Shown in pieces: positions 1 through 11,262 of a DNA stretch of 64,000 nt (its first letter is position 1; each line of letters begins with the position of its first letter). This DNA is from Triglochin maritima (taxonomy: Eukaryota > Streptophyta > Magnoliopsida > Alismatales > Juncaginaceae): contig OY821771.1 in the NCBI GenBank assembly GCA_963682175.1, positions 29,842,201 through 29,906,200 of the forward strand, in the 5' to 3' direction. The notes beneath the pieces were generated by a model that saw nothing but the letters and a program-made list of their open reading frames with translations, was not told where the DNA came from and made no database searches. The translations under genes were made by a program, and so were the position numbers.

Positions 1-976
1 AAATCATTATTAACATCAAGTTGTTCGATTGTCCAATAGTTTGAGACAACAAGGGTAAGAATAACTCTTATAGTTATAGGTTTAATCACATGGCTAAAGG
101 TATCAATGTAGTCGATGCCTTCTTCATGATGAAATCCTTTGGCAACAAGATAAGTTTTATATCTATGAATAGAGCCATTAAGATTTCTTTTAAACAGAAC
201 ACCCATTTACATCCTATTAAATTTGTAACTCGAGTTTTGTGAACTTGGAGCCAAGTGTTATTCAGAATTAGGGCATTACACTCATCATCCATTGCTTTTT
301 TCCAGTTAGGGTCTTTACATGCCTGAGAGAAACAAGTGGGCTCAGTGCCTTGAAGGGAAGAAAGAGCTAAAGAATGTTTGAAAACCAGGGAAGTTTTTGG
401 TCTTTCTGGTGTTATCATGATTTCGTGTGGTTATGTGATTAGTAGGATTGGGAGGTGGTAAAGGTACACGACTAGTAGAATTTTGGACTTGGTGGTCGGG
501 AGGTGGTGTGGTAGTGGAAATATGTATCAAGCAATGTGTTGGATTAACTGGAGAAACAATGTCAGAATTAGTAACGAGTGGTATAGCAGATGTAGATGGT
601 CTAGTACTACCAGATACTGACCTCTTTATAGCCCTCTCACAGGGAAAATGAGATTCATCAAATATGACATTACGGGCTATATACATCTATCCAAATATTA
701 TATTGTAGCATTTATATCCTTTATGCATAGAGTTGTATCCTAGAAAAATGCAATGTCAAGATCGATGTTGAAGTTTGTTCGTGTTATATGGTCGAAGACA
801 TGGAAAACACTAACAACCAAAAACCATTAAAATAGAGTAATCAGGAGCAATTTTGAACAACGCTTCATATGGAATTTTTTTGAGTTAGCATGCTGTCATC
901 TATTAATTAGAAAAACAACAATAGTAAAAGCATGATCCCAAAAATGTGATAGAAGAAATGCATGAGAAAGTAAAGA
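1..976 (-). pseudogene. Ty1/Copia pol remnant: integrase C-terminus to reverse transcriptase N-terminus
   Basis: Read on the minus strand, 976 to about 640 translates as the C-terminal part of a Copia integrase, with the family phrases for a host-directed hydrophobic block (SHAF..FWDHAFT) and, near 690-640, YIARNVIFDESHFP. A low-complexity Ser/Thr/Pro linker follows to about 430. From about 330 the start of the reverse transcriptase is clear: QACKDPNWKKAMDDE, then NNTWLQV and GCKWVF, and in another frame at 130-1 AKGFHHEEGIDYIDTFS. A frameshift near 130-200 and internal stops (for example around 870 and 730) show it is dead. The RT catalytic core lies outside the window. Gene order IN-RT is diagnostic of Copia; the exact lineage is not assigned. 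The fragment is cut at 976 by an Athila-type LTR. Confidence 0.88.
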
Positions 977-2300
977 TGTTTAATCATTTTAAATTTAGGT
1001 CGTAAGTGCACAACCGTTGGTGAAGACAGAGCAAGTACGAGTCGCTCCGCAGGGAGGTGAGTAGCCTCTGCTTTGTCAGAAATCAAGTGGCGAATAAAGA
1101 AAAAATAGATTTGAGTATGCTAATCTAAGGTACACTAAACTAGTAAAAAGAAATATGAAATAAAGCAACTAACGAGTAATTCAAACTAAATTAAGAGAAC
1201 CTAATGCAAAGCTACAAATCAGGAAGAAAGACCTCTAAAGGGTGGAGTGAGTGCACACATGTAATAAGTTAGTGAAGAATGCATTCAATGGGCACAAATG
1301 TACGTAGTGTTTTCATGTATAAGAAGTGTAAAATGGTTATGGCAAAACATATCAATCCAATCACTAACCTAATTGATTAATATTAACATACACAAGTTGG
1401 TTATTTCAAAACCTAAACAAACATTGGAGGTGTCTAATAGTTGTGGCAAAACCCATCAAGTGAAGTATTCTACTCTAAAAAAGAAAACATTCATTCACAT
1501 TTATCAACACATTCCAAAATAAAGCATTCATTTCCTTTAATCCATGTATGAACATGGTCTCCACCCCCAAAGGGGATGGAACTACTCACTACTCATTAAA
1601 AGAAGACAACAAAATTAAAGTAATTAAGATAGGAAATGGAGACATGCTAATTACTTTAACTAAGATTAAAACAAACTAAACAAGTAAGTATTAACACAAA
1701 AACAACATTAAGACAAACTATGAACAATTATTTTATTTACATGACTCACATTACAAGTAACATTCTTCTCTACCTTAAGTTTTCCTTTAAGACTTACTCC
1801 AAATAGAGACAATGCCATCAGCAATCATTCAATACAAATGAAAAAGAAAAATTCTATTTATAAGTATGAAAAAAAATAACCGGAGACAATCTCCCGATAT
1901 GGAACTAATACACTATTAAAAATAGATATAAAACACTCTACTACATGACCCGCCTAAACCTTATCAGATCTGGAGCAAAACAGACTGCTAATCAACAATT
2001 TATATGGTTTGGATCTGGTCAAGTTTTGAAGTATGGTTGTCGAGTTTGATTTCTTCGTCTCTGATGCATCCTAATCGGTTGGGTAGGTTACGACCCGAAT
2101 CCAATTACCAAAATACTCCTCATGATGGTACGGAATTTTTTCATTTGCTCTTGGGTACTTTTAACTTTACAGTCGGATCCCTTTCTCTTTTATCTTGGTT
2201 AAGAAGTCTTGCCACTTAGTCTTCTCCCTTCTTTTTGAGTCATTTTTGTGCCTTCTCTCCTTAAACTTGTTTATTCCTAAAACTTAAACATTAAACTGTT
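977..2300 (-). repeat. Decayed Athila-type LTR, minus orientation
   Basis: The left edge (TGTTTAATCATTTTAAATTT) aligns with the reverse complement of the last bases of the Athila LTR at 18660-18693, and the next 60 bases match the reverse complement of its conserved block around CACCTCCCTGAGG. The match continues through the pair of gene-like motifs at 1370-1460 and 1550-1590 (reverse of the CCATCCCC block) to 2090-2135, where the U3 segment with ATACTCC..ATGATGG is recognisable, and to the AGGAATAAA block near 2270. It is heavily diverged, so clearly older than the copy at 6611. No internal region follows on either side, so it is a solo or truncated LTR; the U3 end near 2300 abuts LINE sequence and its exact limit is uncertain. 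Confidence 0.75.
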
Positions 2301-3065
2301 AAGTTGGAAGAGTATAAGTTGACAAATAAAAAGGTTAAGAAAGCAGTAAAGGGGGCTAAATGAGTGGTCTATGAGAATTTATACCAAAAGTTAAGATCAA
2401 AATAGGGAGAAAATGGAATTTATAAGTTGGCTAAAGTACGAGAGAGGAAAACCATAGACCTTAATCAAGTCAAATACATTAAAGATGATATTCAGAAACT
2501 TGTAGTTAAGGACAGGGATATTAAGTTGTTCAACGAAGAGAATGAAAGTGATATTTTTGAAGTGGATGATGCATTTGAGGCTGCTAAAAGAGGATTTGTT
2601 CGGAGGATTACAGACGTTGAGGTTAAGGAACCATTAAAAAGTATGAAAGTAGGTAAGGCTTTGGGACCATATAATATGATGATTGATGTGTGGATATGTC
2701 TCTGGGATAGATCTATAATGTGGTTAACCAAGTTGTTTAATAGTATTTTTAGGACGAACAAAATGCCAAACGAGTGGAGAAAGAGTAGATTGCTGTCATT
2801 TTACAAAAATAAAGGAGACATTCATAGTTAAAATAACTATAGAGATATCAAGATCATGTGTCACTCTACGAAGCTATAGGAAAGAGTGAACACCATTTAA
2901 GGAGAGAAACAAGTGTTAAAAATAATCAATGTGGGTCTATGACAAGAAGGTCGACGATCGAGACCATTTTCTTGATTAGGCAACTCATGAAGAGGTATAA
3001 AGAACAAAAGAAAGACTTATATATGTTTTTTGTCGATTTAGAGAAGGCTTATGTTGTAAGATTGT
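2301..3065 (+). pseudogene. RTE-type LINE reverse transcriptase, front part
   Basis: The plus strand translates as the linker and first half of a plant RTE-clade non-LTR reverse transcriptase: YKLAKVRERKTIDLNQVKYI at about 2422-2480, the fingers motif GKALGP near 2655, LTKLFNSIF and KMPNEWRKS near 2730-2790, YKNKGDI at 2803-2825, then after a frame change QCGSMTRRSTIETIF..RQLM and KKDLYMFFVDLEKAY up to 3055. That last phrase is the first catalytic-aspartate region of the palm. The endonuclease domain is missing (5' truncated). Stops near 2360, 2400 and 2831 break the frame. The reading stops abruptly at 3065, just before the second half of the palm, at Sirevirus-type LTR sequence. LINE copies are normally 5' truncated, so loss of the 3' half suggests interruption (see the matching fragment at 26372). 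Confidence 0.85.
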
Positions 3066-4374
3066 TATGGTCGTAATTAATCTAATCACTTTCACCTAAT
3101 CTCTACTTGATTCAATCAAAGATGCAACGAAATTTAAACAATAAAAACAAGTAAAGTAAAAGCAATGCAAACCACAAAAGAAAACACAATGGTTTTTTTA
3201 GAGGTTCGACACCCACTTACTTCCTTTCTTGCAATCCCCGCTCGACTCCGCGAGCTCCGTCTACGTCTTCACTAACCACTCCCCGTTCTGGGTCGGGAGA
3301 GAACACCTTTACAACACGAACTCACGAAAAATCCTCGCCGTGCTTGATTTTCTCCTCTCACAATCCAAGAGGGATGCTTCGGGCTTTCACCGAAACCTTT
3401 ACAAGTTTCTTGACAACAATTGTGAGTGGATCAAACACTCTCTTACTTGAGCACACTTTGAGTATGATTGGAATTGGATCAAGGTGTGGAAGTTTAAGCT
3501 TTTGAGTGCAGGATTGGGGATTTGAGAGTTGGAGGATTACTCTCTAGTGTAGGAGACAAATAGAAGTTGGAGAGTTGTGTAAATATGGTGTAAGAATCTC
3601 TATTTATAAGCTCCTAAGGATTTATAGCCATTAGGGAAGAATTGGTTAAGTTGTGTGTAAGATACATAAATCAGAAACTAAAGTTCAGCAATTCTGTCTC
3701 CCAACAGTCGACCAAGATGGGTTAAACGGTCGACCATTTCCGTAACAATAAGAAAACATTCGAGCCACATTAAGCTCCGATCGAACCTATTTGGAGTATG
3801 ACTTAAGTGTCTGGTCTATCTAAAATGGGACGATCGACCGTTTTGGGGTTTTTGGCAAGGTTAAAGATATATCGGTCGAACACATGAAGAAGGTCCGGTT
3901 GACCAAAAATAACAAGCACTTTTGGTGTCAACATTCGATCGACCATTTCTAGGTAAACAGTTGACCGGTGGACAAATATATTTTGGGGGTTAGGTGAATA
4001 TACAAATACGATCGTTGTATAATACGACAAGAAAAATAGCCACATGAAAATATTTGTAATCGGTCAACCGAAAGGTCAAAGTCGATCGATCGAACCAAGG
4101 TTAAGGTTGCACTTGTCAATTGGTCGATCAGACACTCGTTGGTTGACGGTCTGGGTGCAGACAGTTCTATACAACTTGGTTTTCATTCGGAATTGAGTTG
4201 CCTATTCAAGTGGGATTGATATGGAATTTCGTAAGTGACTTCTATAGGTTATATAGAGTCTATGTGAAGGGATTTTAACTCTTGTATGCTCATGCTCACA
4301 TAAATTCCTAAGACTCAAATAAAGGAAAATTACATGTCTTGACTTTATACCAATCTTCATTGAGTCTTGATCAC
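3066..4374 (-). repeat. Sirevirus-type Copia LTR, truncated
   Basis: This segment aligns with the LTR at 54465-55984: shared blocks are TCTAATCACT near 3080, the GAGGTTCGACACCC block at 3200, the CTCGACTCCGCGAG / ACTAACC block at 3240-3285, the AATCCAAGAGGGA block at 3364, the TTTATAAGC promoter-like block at 3600 (TATA box on the minus strand), a run of GGTCGACC-like palindromes at 3708-4150, and ATTACATGTCTTG at 4329. The orientation is minus. It ends at 4374 where an Athila-family LTR begins, so about 200 bases of its U3 end are missing. Whether it was a solo LTR cannot be decided. Confidence 0.75.
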
Positions 4375-5572
4375 TGATGAGAATTTAATTTATACCGCAA
4401 GTGCACGGCGTCAATGAAGACGTGGCAAGTACGGGTCGAACACAAGGAGGGAGAGATATTGTTATTTTTGTGATTTTCGATTAAGGAAAGAAAGAAAGAG
4501 AAATAAGGTTGGTTTGAGATATTTGGATTTTTTAATTTCTAAAGCAAGAACAACAAAAACAAATTAAAAATAAAGCAAAGATGGATGAGAGTCCAGCGGG
4601 TGGAGGTTTAGATGTCGGGTTTTGTTTAGAAAAATCTGAAACTTATAATAAATCACATTAGTTATAAAGCATTACATGATAAATGATTCAACATAAACTC
4701 GAGTAATCAAAATATACTAACACGAAATTAAAATAATAACATCATTCTTCTTCTCATCACCCTAAATCCATCACCCCCACCCTTTGGAGAGAGTTAGAAA
4801 CTCATGGATGGAGGGAAGGAGAAGGGGTCCTAGAGAAACTACAAAAGAAAACTAAAAACAAGAAATAAACCAACGGAATTTTATTACTAAAGTATGGAAT
4901 AAAAACTAAGACCCGTTTCAATACATGATTCGGCCTTATTTATAGCCTCAACCGGGGATCCCAATACATAAAAGCAAAGTACACGCGTCAATACAGCTTT
5001 GGTAAAAATGTGAGCGCACGAATCGACTTTTGTGCGGCTAATCTGCCGCATTTTATACATGGGGTGCGTCGGAATCGCCACCTTTTTGGCTCAGATTCGA
5101 TCCGGATTTTTCGTGTGTTTATGGTATGATTTAAATGTCCTTTGAGCGTCTGGATTGATTTCTTTCCTTTCTTTTGAGCTACGAATTTATTTCTTCATAT
5201 ATTTGCAGATCCAAATTGATTTCTATTTAGAACTTCTCCAAAATAATATTTTGGTACTTTAATTTGCAGTCGGGTCCTCGGCTCTTTGCAATTAAGTCCC
5301 AGGATACTTTTGTGCTTAAGTCCTTGGCATTTTTGTAATTAGGTCTTGAATGCTTTTATGCTTGGATGAACTTCAATTTGAACCTGATAATCTTGAACTT
5401 GGTCTTTATGAAATAAATGAGTCTCTTGCACGCGTTTATGCTCAGGATATGGGTAATTTGCAATCAGGTCCCTATATTCTGTAAATAATACTAAACACAT
5501 ACCTTAGTAGCATTTATTGATATAAAATTAATCTAAATGAAAGACATATGATGCAATGTATGCAATGCATCA
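4375..5572 (-). repeat. Athila-family A LTR, minus orientation (3' LTR)
   Basis: Begins TGATGAGAATTTAATTTATA and ends ATGCAATGCATCA on the plus strand, 1198 bp, giving TG...CA termini. Near-identical copies lie at 18851 (partial) and 20402-21583. On the minus strand it is preceded, at 5573-5595, by a polypurine stretch (plus-strand AATACCCCACACCTAG), so it is the 3' LTR of a minus-strand element. It inserted into the Sirevirus-type LTR ending at 4374. The bases before it (ATCAC) do not match those after the copy ending at 21583 (GTAGT), so the two outer LTRs are not the intact ends of one insertion. Confidence 0.85.
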
Positions 5573-6486
5573 AATACCCCACACCTAGATTTTGCTAGGC
5601 CCTAGCAAAACAAAATATACGAAAAATGAAAACAGGGAAATCCTAACTTACTTTCGTAGGAATCACAGTTGCACTTAGCTTGTGTAACAAGCCTTTAAAC
5701 CCCTAAGTTTCCTTAGAGGACGAGTTTTGTCTCGTGAGGGTTTTCAGTTGACACACCCACAAAGTCTTAATTCAATATTTCATTAATAACTCTCAATATA
5801 TCCACCTCAACCTTATACATCTCACTTAGAATTCTTGCATGCTCATTATATAAATCTAGCTCATAAATAATCTGACTTGGTCTTCATTCCTCCAATATTC
5901 ACACCACTAACCCTTCTACACATGTTATCACTTAAATTATTTTGCACGCCTCCTCTGGTGGTAAAGTATCATTCGGATCAACCATGGCATGAATCATTCT
6001 TCTAACTTTGGGCCTTGAGTATATTTTTTTTCCGTGATTCAACACATTTGCTTTTTATGACACTTTTACCCTTTTTTGCATTCGTGTAGCGAGTTTGGTC
6101 GATTATCCCGAGCTGGCAGACTCAAGTTACCGAGTTTTAACATACCCCTACGGACCAGTGACTCGAAGGCTTGGATTTTTGTAATCATTTTGCAAGATGT
6201 GCTTTCCTCACTTTTATTCCTTTATTATTTTCCTCAAGGCTTAATTGCTACCAGAAGTCCCCACTCCCCGGTATATTTTCCTCAACCTCTGCTTTTTATA
6301 AACCACTTCAAAGATTTGATTCATCCAATTTAAGTGCATACATGTCTTAAAGGGTAATGGGTTATTTCTTTGGAACTTAGATTTATGTCATCATTTCTAC
6401 AAGCAGAACTATATAATAAAGAACAAAAACTCAGTGCAATTTGTACACGGGTTTTGGCAGTTCAATCTTAAGCTATGTCATGGAGC

Positions 6487-6517
<31 letters not shown>

Positions 6518-6610
6518 TAACCAACAGAATATATATATAGATAGATAGATAGATAAACACCCCCCACACCTAAATCATGCATTGTCCTCAATGTATGAAA
6601 AGATAAAGCA
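5573..6610 (-). other. Internal 3' non-coding region of Athila family A
   Basis: No gene. On the minus strand this is homologous to the 3' non-coding region of the complete Athila element: 5650-5750 matches 17130-17220 (AAGTAAGTTAGGATT, GTTGCACTTAGC, GGTTTTCAG), and 6556-6598 matches the internal polypurine block at 16020-16060. It therefore holds two polypurine tracts, next to the LTR at 5573-5590 and about 980 bp further in at about 6558-6574. All coding sequence of this element is missing. The complete Athila copy inserted at 6610/6611, and the AAGCA at 6606-6610 is its target duplication. Confidence 0.75.
6491..6556. repeat. (AT)n and (GATA)n microsatellites
   Basis: An (AT)n run at 6491-6518 is followed after a 14-base gap by ATATATAT and about five GATA units to 6556. 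They lie in the non-coding part of Athila family A. Confidence 0.95.
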
Positions 6611-8010
6611 TGATTGACATCATTTCATGCTTATATTTGTATCTTATATCCATTATCTTTCACCTAAACAATGCTATGTCACGAGTTTTATGTTTAGTTT
6701 GTAGGAATAAATAGGTTTGAAGAGATGAAGCATAAAAGGACCTAAAAGTTGGGAAAAAGGACTGAATTGTGAGATCTGGGGACCAAGATGCAAGGAAGAA
6801 GGACCTGATTGCAAGACAGAAGGACCTAAGAGCAAAACAGAATACTCCACACCATCATGGGGAGTATTTTACCAATTCGATTCGGGTCGGAGCTCCAACA
6901 AGTCAAGTAACCGCATCAAAGACCAAGACTACCATCCAGGAAAGCCTCCTAGAAAGCCCAGACGAATCCGGACCCTATAGACCGCCAATTGGCGGTCTGG
7001 AACCGCCAATTGGCGGTCCAGGTGGATCTGAATCCGCTTAGCTTTTTCTGGCGTGTGTATTAGAGCGTGCTTATGCTATTTATGGTATTTGTTTAGTCCC
7101 ACATCGGGGGATTGTCCCGGATTAGCTTTTTCCATGGCTATAAATAGAACTCTTCACCTTCCATTGTAATCACTCCATGCTTGTGGCCATTCTCCCTAAT
7201 TGAAGTGAAAGCCTTGAAGCAAGAAACTCAATGGGGGAGATGCTACTGGTATTGTGAGTCTTCAATTAATAAAATTTCCTTAGTTTCGTGCTTCTTTTAT
7301 TGTTGATGCATGTTTTAGTTTAATTGTCTTTTATTAAATCTAGCTTAGTTAATATGTTTTCTTATCTTAGTGTATTGTGTAGTGTAATGTGTAGTAAGTA
7401 AAACCACTCCCTTTTGGGGGGTGGAGATGATTATCATATATGCAATTAAGGAAGGAAGGATGTTTATTTTAAAATGTGTTGATTAATATGAATGCATGCT
7501 TGCTTGTTAGAATAGAACACTTCACTAGATGGGTTTTGCCACAAGTTTTAAGACACCTCCCATGCTTGTTTAGATTCTTAAATAACCAGCTTGTGTTTAT
7601 GAATGTTAATCAAAGTAGGTTAGTGATTTAATTGATGAGTTTTGCCATGATAAGTAGACACCTCCCATACATGCAAACACTACCTCCACTTATGCCTATA
7701 GGAAGATATTCTTGCCTCCTTATTGTGTATGTGTAGTCACTCCACCCCCTAAGGGGTCTCTCTCTCTTACTGATTTCTCCATAGTATCAAGTTTCTCTAG
7801 CTTAGTTGAAGTATTTGTTTGTTTTGTTTCCTTCGCATTTGCTTCTTCGTGTTATCATAGTTTAGATTAGCATAAACAACTTTCTTCCATATTTTTGTGC
7901 CACTTGATTTTTGATAAACTAGAGCGAGTTCACCTCCCTGAGGACGACCCGTACTTGCCACCGCTTCATCGTGGCCGTGCACTTGTGGTAGAAATATAAA
8001 ACGTTCAACA
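6611..8010 (+). repeat. Athila copy 1, 5' LTR with promoter and palindrome pair
   Basis: TGATTGACATC...TTCAACA, 1400 bp. A TATA box (TATAAATAG) lies at 7139-7147, about 520 bp in, so transcription probably starts near 7170. U3 carries two adjacent palindromes: a perfect 20-mer at 6979-6998 (AGACCGCCAATTGGCGGTCT) and a 16-mer at 7002-7017 with the same core. The R/U5 part has long C-rich blocks (7740-7760, 7930-7960) conserved in all Athila LTRs of this window. Confidence 0.95.
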
Positions 8011-8016
8011 AGTTTT

Positions 8017-8034
8017 TGGCGCCGTTGCCGGGGA
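8017..8034 (+). other. Primer binding site, tRNA-Asp type
   Basis: TGGCGCCGTTGCCGGGGA lies six bases after the LTR end. This 18-mer is the usual primer site of Athila elements, complementary to the 3' end of tRNA-Asp; minus-strand DNA synthesis starts here. Confidence 0.93.
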
Positions 8035-9219
8035 GGTGCCAGTCCAGACTCTTGTTTGGACGATTTGAGTGGATTTAATTTTTGTCTTGTAATTTTCTTT
8101 GTTTCAGGAGACTCACATTGAGAAGGGGAAGCATCTGGTGAAGTTTGGAGGCGGTTTGAGAGAAGAAGACCGCCAATCAGCGGTCTACAACTGCCAACTG
8201 GCGGTCTGGTTGTTTCATTTCACCTCTAACTTTCTTTGGAGTATTACTTTATATGATATAGTGGTCTGGGACTTAATTTGGCATGTTTTGACTTATAGTT
8301 TGTTCCCAGATCAATAATCAAACCAACCTTAAGCAACTTGGACCCTAAACTCAAAGCAAAAGATTATGCATTCTTTTTGTTTAGGCCATGCATCATGTAT
8401 GTGACTTAGGCATTTAGATTGTCTTTTATCTTAGCTTTATTTTCTGTTGTTGAGAGCTGGCGTGAGGTTAGCACCTTCTACTCTCCTTCATGCATTTCGT
8501 ATGAACATGCATTAGTTAGTAGGAAGTGTATTGAAACAAGTGTGAGTTGAGCGTTTTGTTTGGAGAGTTGATTGCTAGATTAGGACTCCAAAACGCTACT
8601 AAGGAGGGTTGTCCCATAAAAGATAAGGTGGGGGATTTCATCACCCTTTCCTTCGCCCCAAAAACCACACTAATAAAGAGCCTAATTTTTAAAATCAAGT
8701 AGACATTGGCCCTAAGGATTTCAGGCGCATTAGGAGAGTGATCCGGTCCCGACCGTCATGACCTGATCGGCGTTGCCCACTTTGTCGATAGTAGGAGAGA
8801 CGAGATCCCCGGATCTTGGCTAGCTTGCTGGGCTTTGTGGTCCTCGTTGTAGGGAGGTGAGGCGTGTTGAGGCCGTGTGACCTTGCAGTTAGGCGTCGTC
8901 TAGCTGTAAGGACCTATAGCGACCTTAGGATTGCTTGAGCCTTGTTTGCTTGTGTGCTTCTACCTGTACCCATCCGCCGTAGCATAAGGACTTCTCCCCT
9001 TCTCTCCTGAGTCATTCTTTCTCTCCTGTGTTCCCTCGTCTTCTCCTCTACGCACATTCTTTGTTAAAAAAAGTTTTGTTTTGTGTGTGTGCACCTTTGT
9101 GCATGCTTTCGTGGGCACGAGACGAGAGTGGTCGTTTGACGAGGCGCGTTGTCAACCCTGCTTCGGTAGTCGACTTCTCGACGCCTTCCTCCTCTCGTGT
9201 CGCACGCAATCCGGGTTCA
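8035..9219 (+). other. Athila copy 1 untranslated leader
   Basis: About 1.2 kb without a convincing gene; short frames here are not conserved in copy 2. The leader repeats the LTR palindrome theme at 8169-8207 (GACCGCCAATCAGCGGTC, then TGCCAACTGGCGGTC). The same leader, about 90% or more identical, precedes gag of copy 2 at 62306-63431, and a reversed relative is found at about 19580-19760. Confidence 0.85.
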
Positions 9220-10719
9220 ATGGCTGCTAATTTCCGTGAGGAGGAGCAATTGCTGGACCCACCTGCTCCACCTGTTCTTCCAGTTGTCGTTCCCATACCT
9301 CTTCGTGATCGATGCTACCCGAGCCGTACCGCTCTACCTTCATGCATCGTATTGCCAGAGGCAAATGTGAACCATTTTGAGGTCAAGCCTCAGTTTATTT
9401 CCATGCTCCCTCATTTCACTGGGAAAGGTGACCCCTATATCTTTCTCAGGGAATTTGAGGAGGTCTGTGCTATGTTCAAACTGCAACAACTTAGCACAGA
9501 CTCCATTCATCTTAGGCTTGTCCCCTTTGCGCTTAAGGATGACGCCAAGAAGTGGTTGTACAGCAACCAGGCGAATGCCTTTAGGACTTGGGATGAGTTT
9601 CAATCTGTATTCCTCAAAAAGTATTTTCCAAATCATCGGACTCAAAAATTGAGGAACGAAATCAATTCGTTCTATCAACATGAGACCGAATCATTTCATG
9701 CATACTTAGAGAGGTTCAAGGAGCTACTATCCTCATGCCCTCACCATGGCATTGAGTTGTGGCGCTTGTGTCAGATTATCTACGAGGGTCTTCACATTCC
9801 ATCCCGAACGCTCCTTGAGTCCATGTGTCAAGGAGAGTTCTTGGGAAATGATGAAAGGGAGGCATGGGCTTTCCTAGAAGACCTCGCCGAGAAAACAATG
9901 CAATGGGACAGTGTGAGGGAACCACCTGCATCATCTAGTATAGGAGCGAGGATCGCGAATGCAAACTCGACTAGATCGGGTTCCGCATTTGCTGTCGATT
10001 CCACTACGGCCACCGAGGCGCGCATGGCGGCCTTAATGCGCCGTATGGATTCGATTGAGCTCCAAAACCAGCACGATGTATCTCATGTGTCTGCATCTGG
10101 TTCAGTTCCATGTCATTTATGTGGTAGGATAGGTCATATAGGGGGTGAGTGTGCATCCATTCCTCCTGAGATGGAACATGTAAATGGCATCTATGATAGA
10201 TCCAGGAATGACTCATATTCATCATCATATAACCCTGGATGGAGGAACCACCCTAATATTTCATGGAACCATAACAATGCCTCAGGTGGTCCTTCAAACT
10301 TTTCTCGACCACCTAACCGACCACACTACCCTCCCATGCATTCACAGTCTCATCAGCCACCCCAAACTCAGAATACCAATCAACCAGGTTTCCCAAATTC
10401 TAACAACTTGGAAACCCGGTTTAATTCACTTGAGAACTTAACTCGTGGACTTGATAACTCTGTAAAAAACTTTATGTCGTCCACGAGTCAAGTTCTCACT
10501 TCGAATCAGCAGACCATCAAATCTCTCGAGCTTCAGATGGGTCAGTTGACTCAGTCTATACATGAGAGAGGGAGAGGGAGCCTGCCTAGCCAACCTGTGG
10601 CTAACCCCCGTGCTCAACAGCACTCGAACATGCAAAATGCAAGTTCAAGACCACAGGGGGGGCAAGTGAACTACGTGGAAGAACCTGTGGACCATGTTAA
10701 TGTCATTGTGACCCTGTGA
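9220..10719 (+). CDS. gag: Athila Gag (capsid and nucleocapsid)
   Basis: Structural protein that forms the cytoplasmic virus-like particle and packages element RNA. The frame is open from 9028, but the first Met that fits conservation with copy 2 is at 9220 (MAANFREEEQ); the upstream 64 codons are leader. Residues about 60-240 hold the retrotransposon gag core (FTGKGDPYIFLREFEEVC, then DDAKKWLYS, TWDEFQSVFLKKYFP, CPHHGIELW). A CCHC zinc knuckle, CHLCGRIGHIGGEC, spans 10111-10152 (about residues 298-311). A Pro/Gln/Asn-rich tail and a short helical segment near 10400-10560 follow. The frame closes at a TGA at 10717-10719, inside the phrase that normally reads on into protease, so this stop looks like a mutation and not the natural end of gag. 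About 499 codons. Confidence 0.92.
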   Translation: MAANFREEEQLLDPPAPPVLPVVVPIPLRDRCYPSRTALPSCIVLPEANVNHFEVKPQFISMLPHFTGKGDPYIFLREFEEVCAMFKLQQLSTDSIHLRLVPFALKDDAKKWLYSNQANAFRTWDEFQSVFLKKYFPNHRTQKLRNEINSFYQHETESFHAYLERFKELLSSCPHHGIELWRLCQIIYEGLHIPSRTLLESMCQGEFLGNDEREAWAFLEDLAEKTMQWDSVREPPASSSIGARIANANSTRSGSAFAVDSTTATEARMAALMRRMDSIELQNQHDVSHVSASGSVPCHLCGRIGHIGGECASIPPEMEHVNGIYDRSRNDSYSSSYNPGWRNHPNISWNHNNASGGPSNFSRPPNRPHYPPMHSQSHQPPQTQNTNQPGFPNSNNLETRFNSLENLTRGLDNSVKNFMSSTSQVLTSNQQTIKSLELQMGQLTQSIHERGRGSLPSQPVANPRAQQHSNMQNASSRPQGGQVNYVEEPVDHVNVIVTL

Positions 10720-11262
10720 AATGGGAAGCAGGTCAACAACCACGTATCATTGCCAGAAAATCCATCTGTGCCACCCCCTTGTGGGAAGGATGGTGAGGAA
10801 GAGGCCGAGGGTGAGAGTAATACACCAAAGCCTCCTTCTCCGGCTCCGCCCAAGACATACCTACCAAAAGCTCCTTATCCTAGTAGGTTGACTAAGAAAC
10901 AGAGTGACAGTGTGGATAAAATAATGGAGATATTTAAGAAAGTGAATGGCAACATTCCTTTGTTAGACATGATTCAACAAATACCTCCATATGCAAAATT
11001 CCTGAAGGATCTCTGTACAACTAAGAGGAAAACCAATGTCCCTAGCAAAGCCTTTTTGGCGGCTAATGTGAGTTTGATCATCTCGAACCCAACATACATA
11101 AAATTGAAGGACCCGGGCAGTCCAACAATTTCATGTATCATTGGGGACTCTCGCATTAACAATGTTTTGCTAGATCTAGGGTCGGCGGTTAACCTCTTAC
11201 CTGCTTCTGTGTATCAACGATTAAGCCTAGGCACTCTCAAGCCTACGAAAACAACTTTGTAG
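10720..11262 (+). pseudogene. Athila gag-pol linker and aspartic protease, front part
   Basis: Same frame as gag. It starts NGKQVNN, passes through a Pro-rich linker (10750-10880), a helical block (VDKIMEIFKKVNGNIPLLDM), then CTTKRK and the protease active-site region LLDLGSAVNLLP with its catalytic aspartate codon at about 11173. It processes Gag-Pol inside the particle in working elements. It is cut by a TAG at 11260-11262 within a stretch that continues in the same frame on the other side (LADHSIKVP). The stop is consistent with a C-to-T change in a glutamine codon (inference). Confidence 0.85.

Noticed and set aside
7797..7982. 61-codon minus-strand frame repeated at 18480-18665
   Set aside because: Occurs in both LTRs of Athila copy 1 simply because the LTRs are near-identical; no start context or domain.
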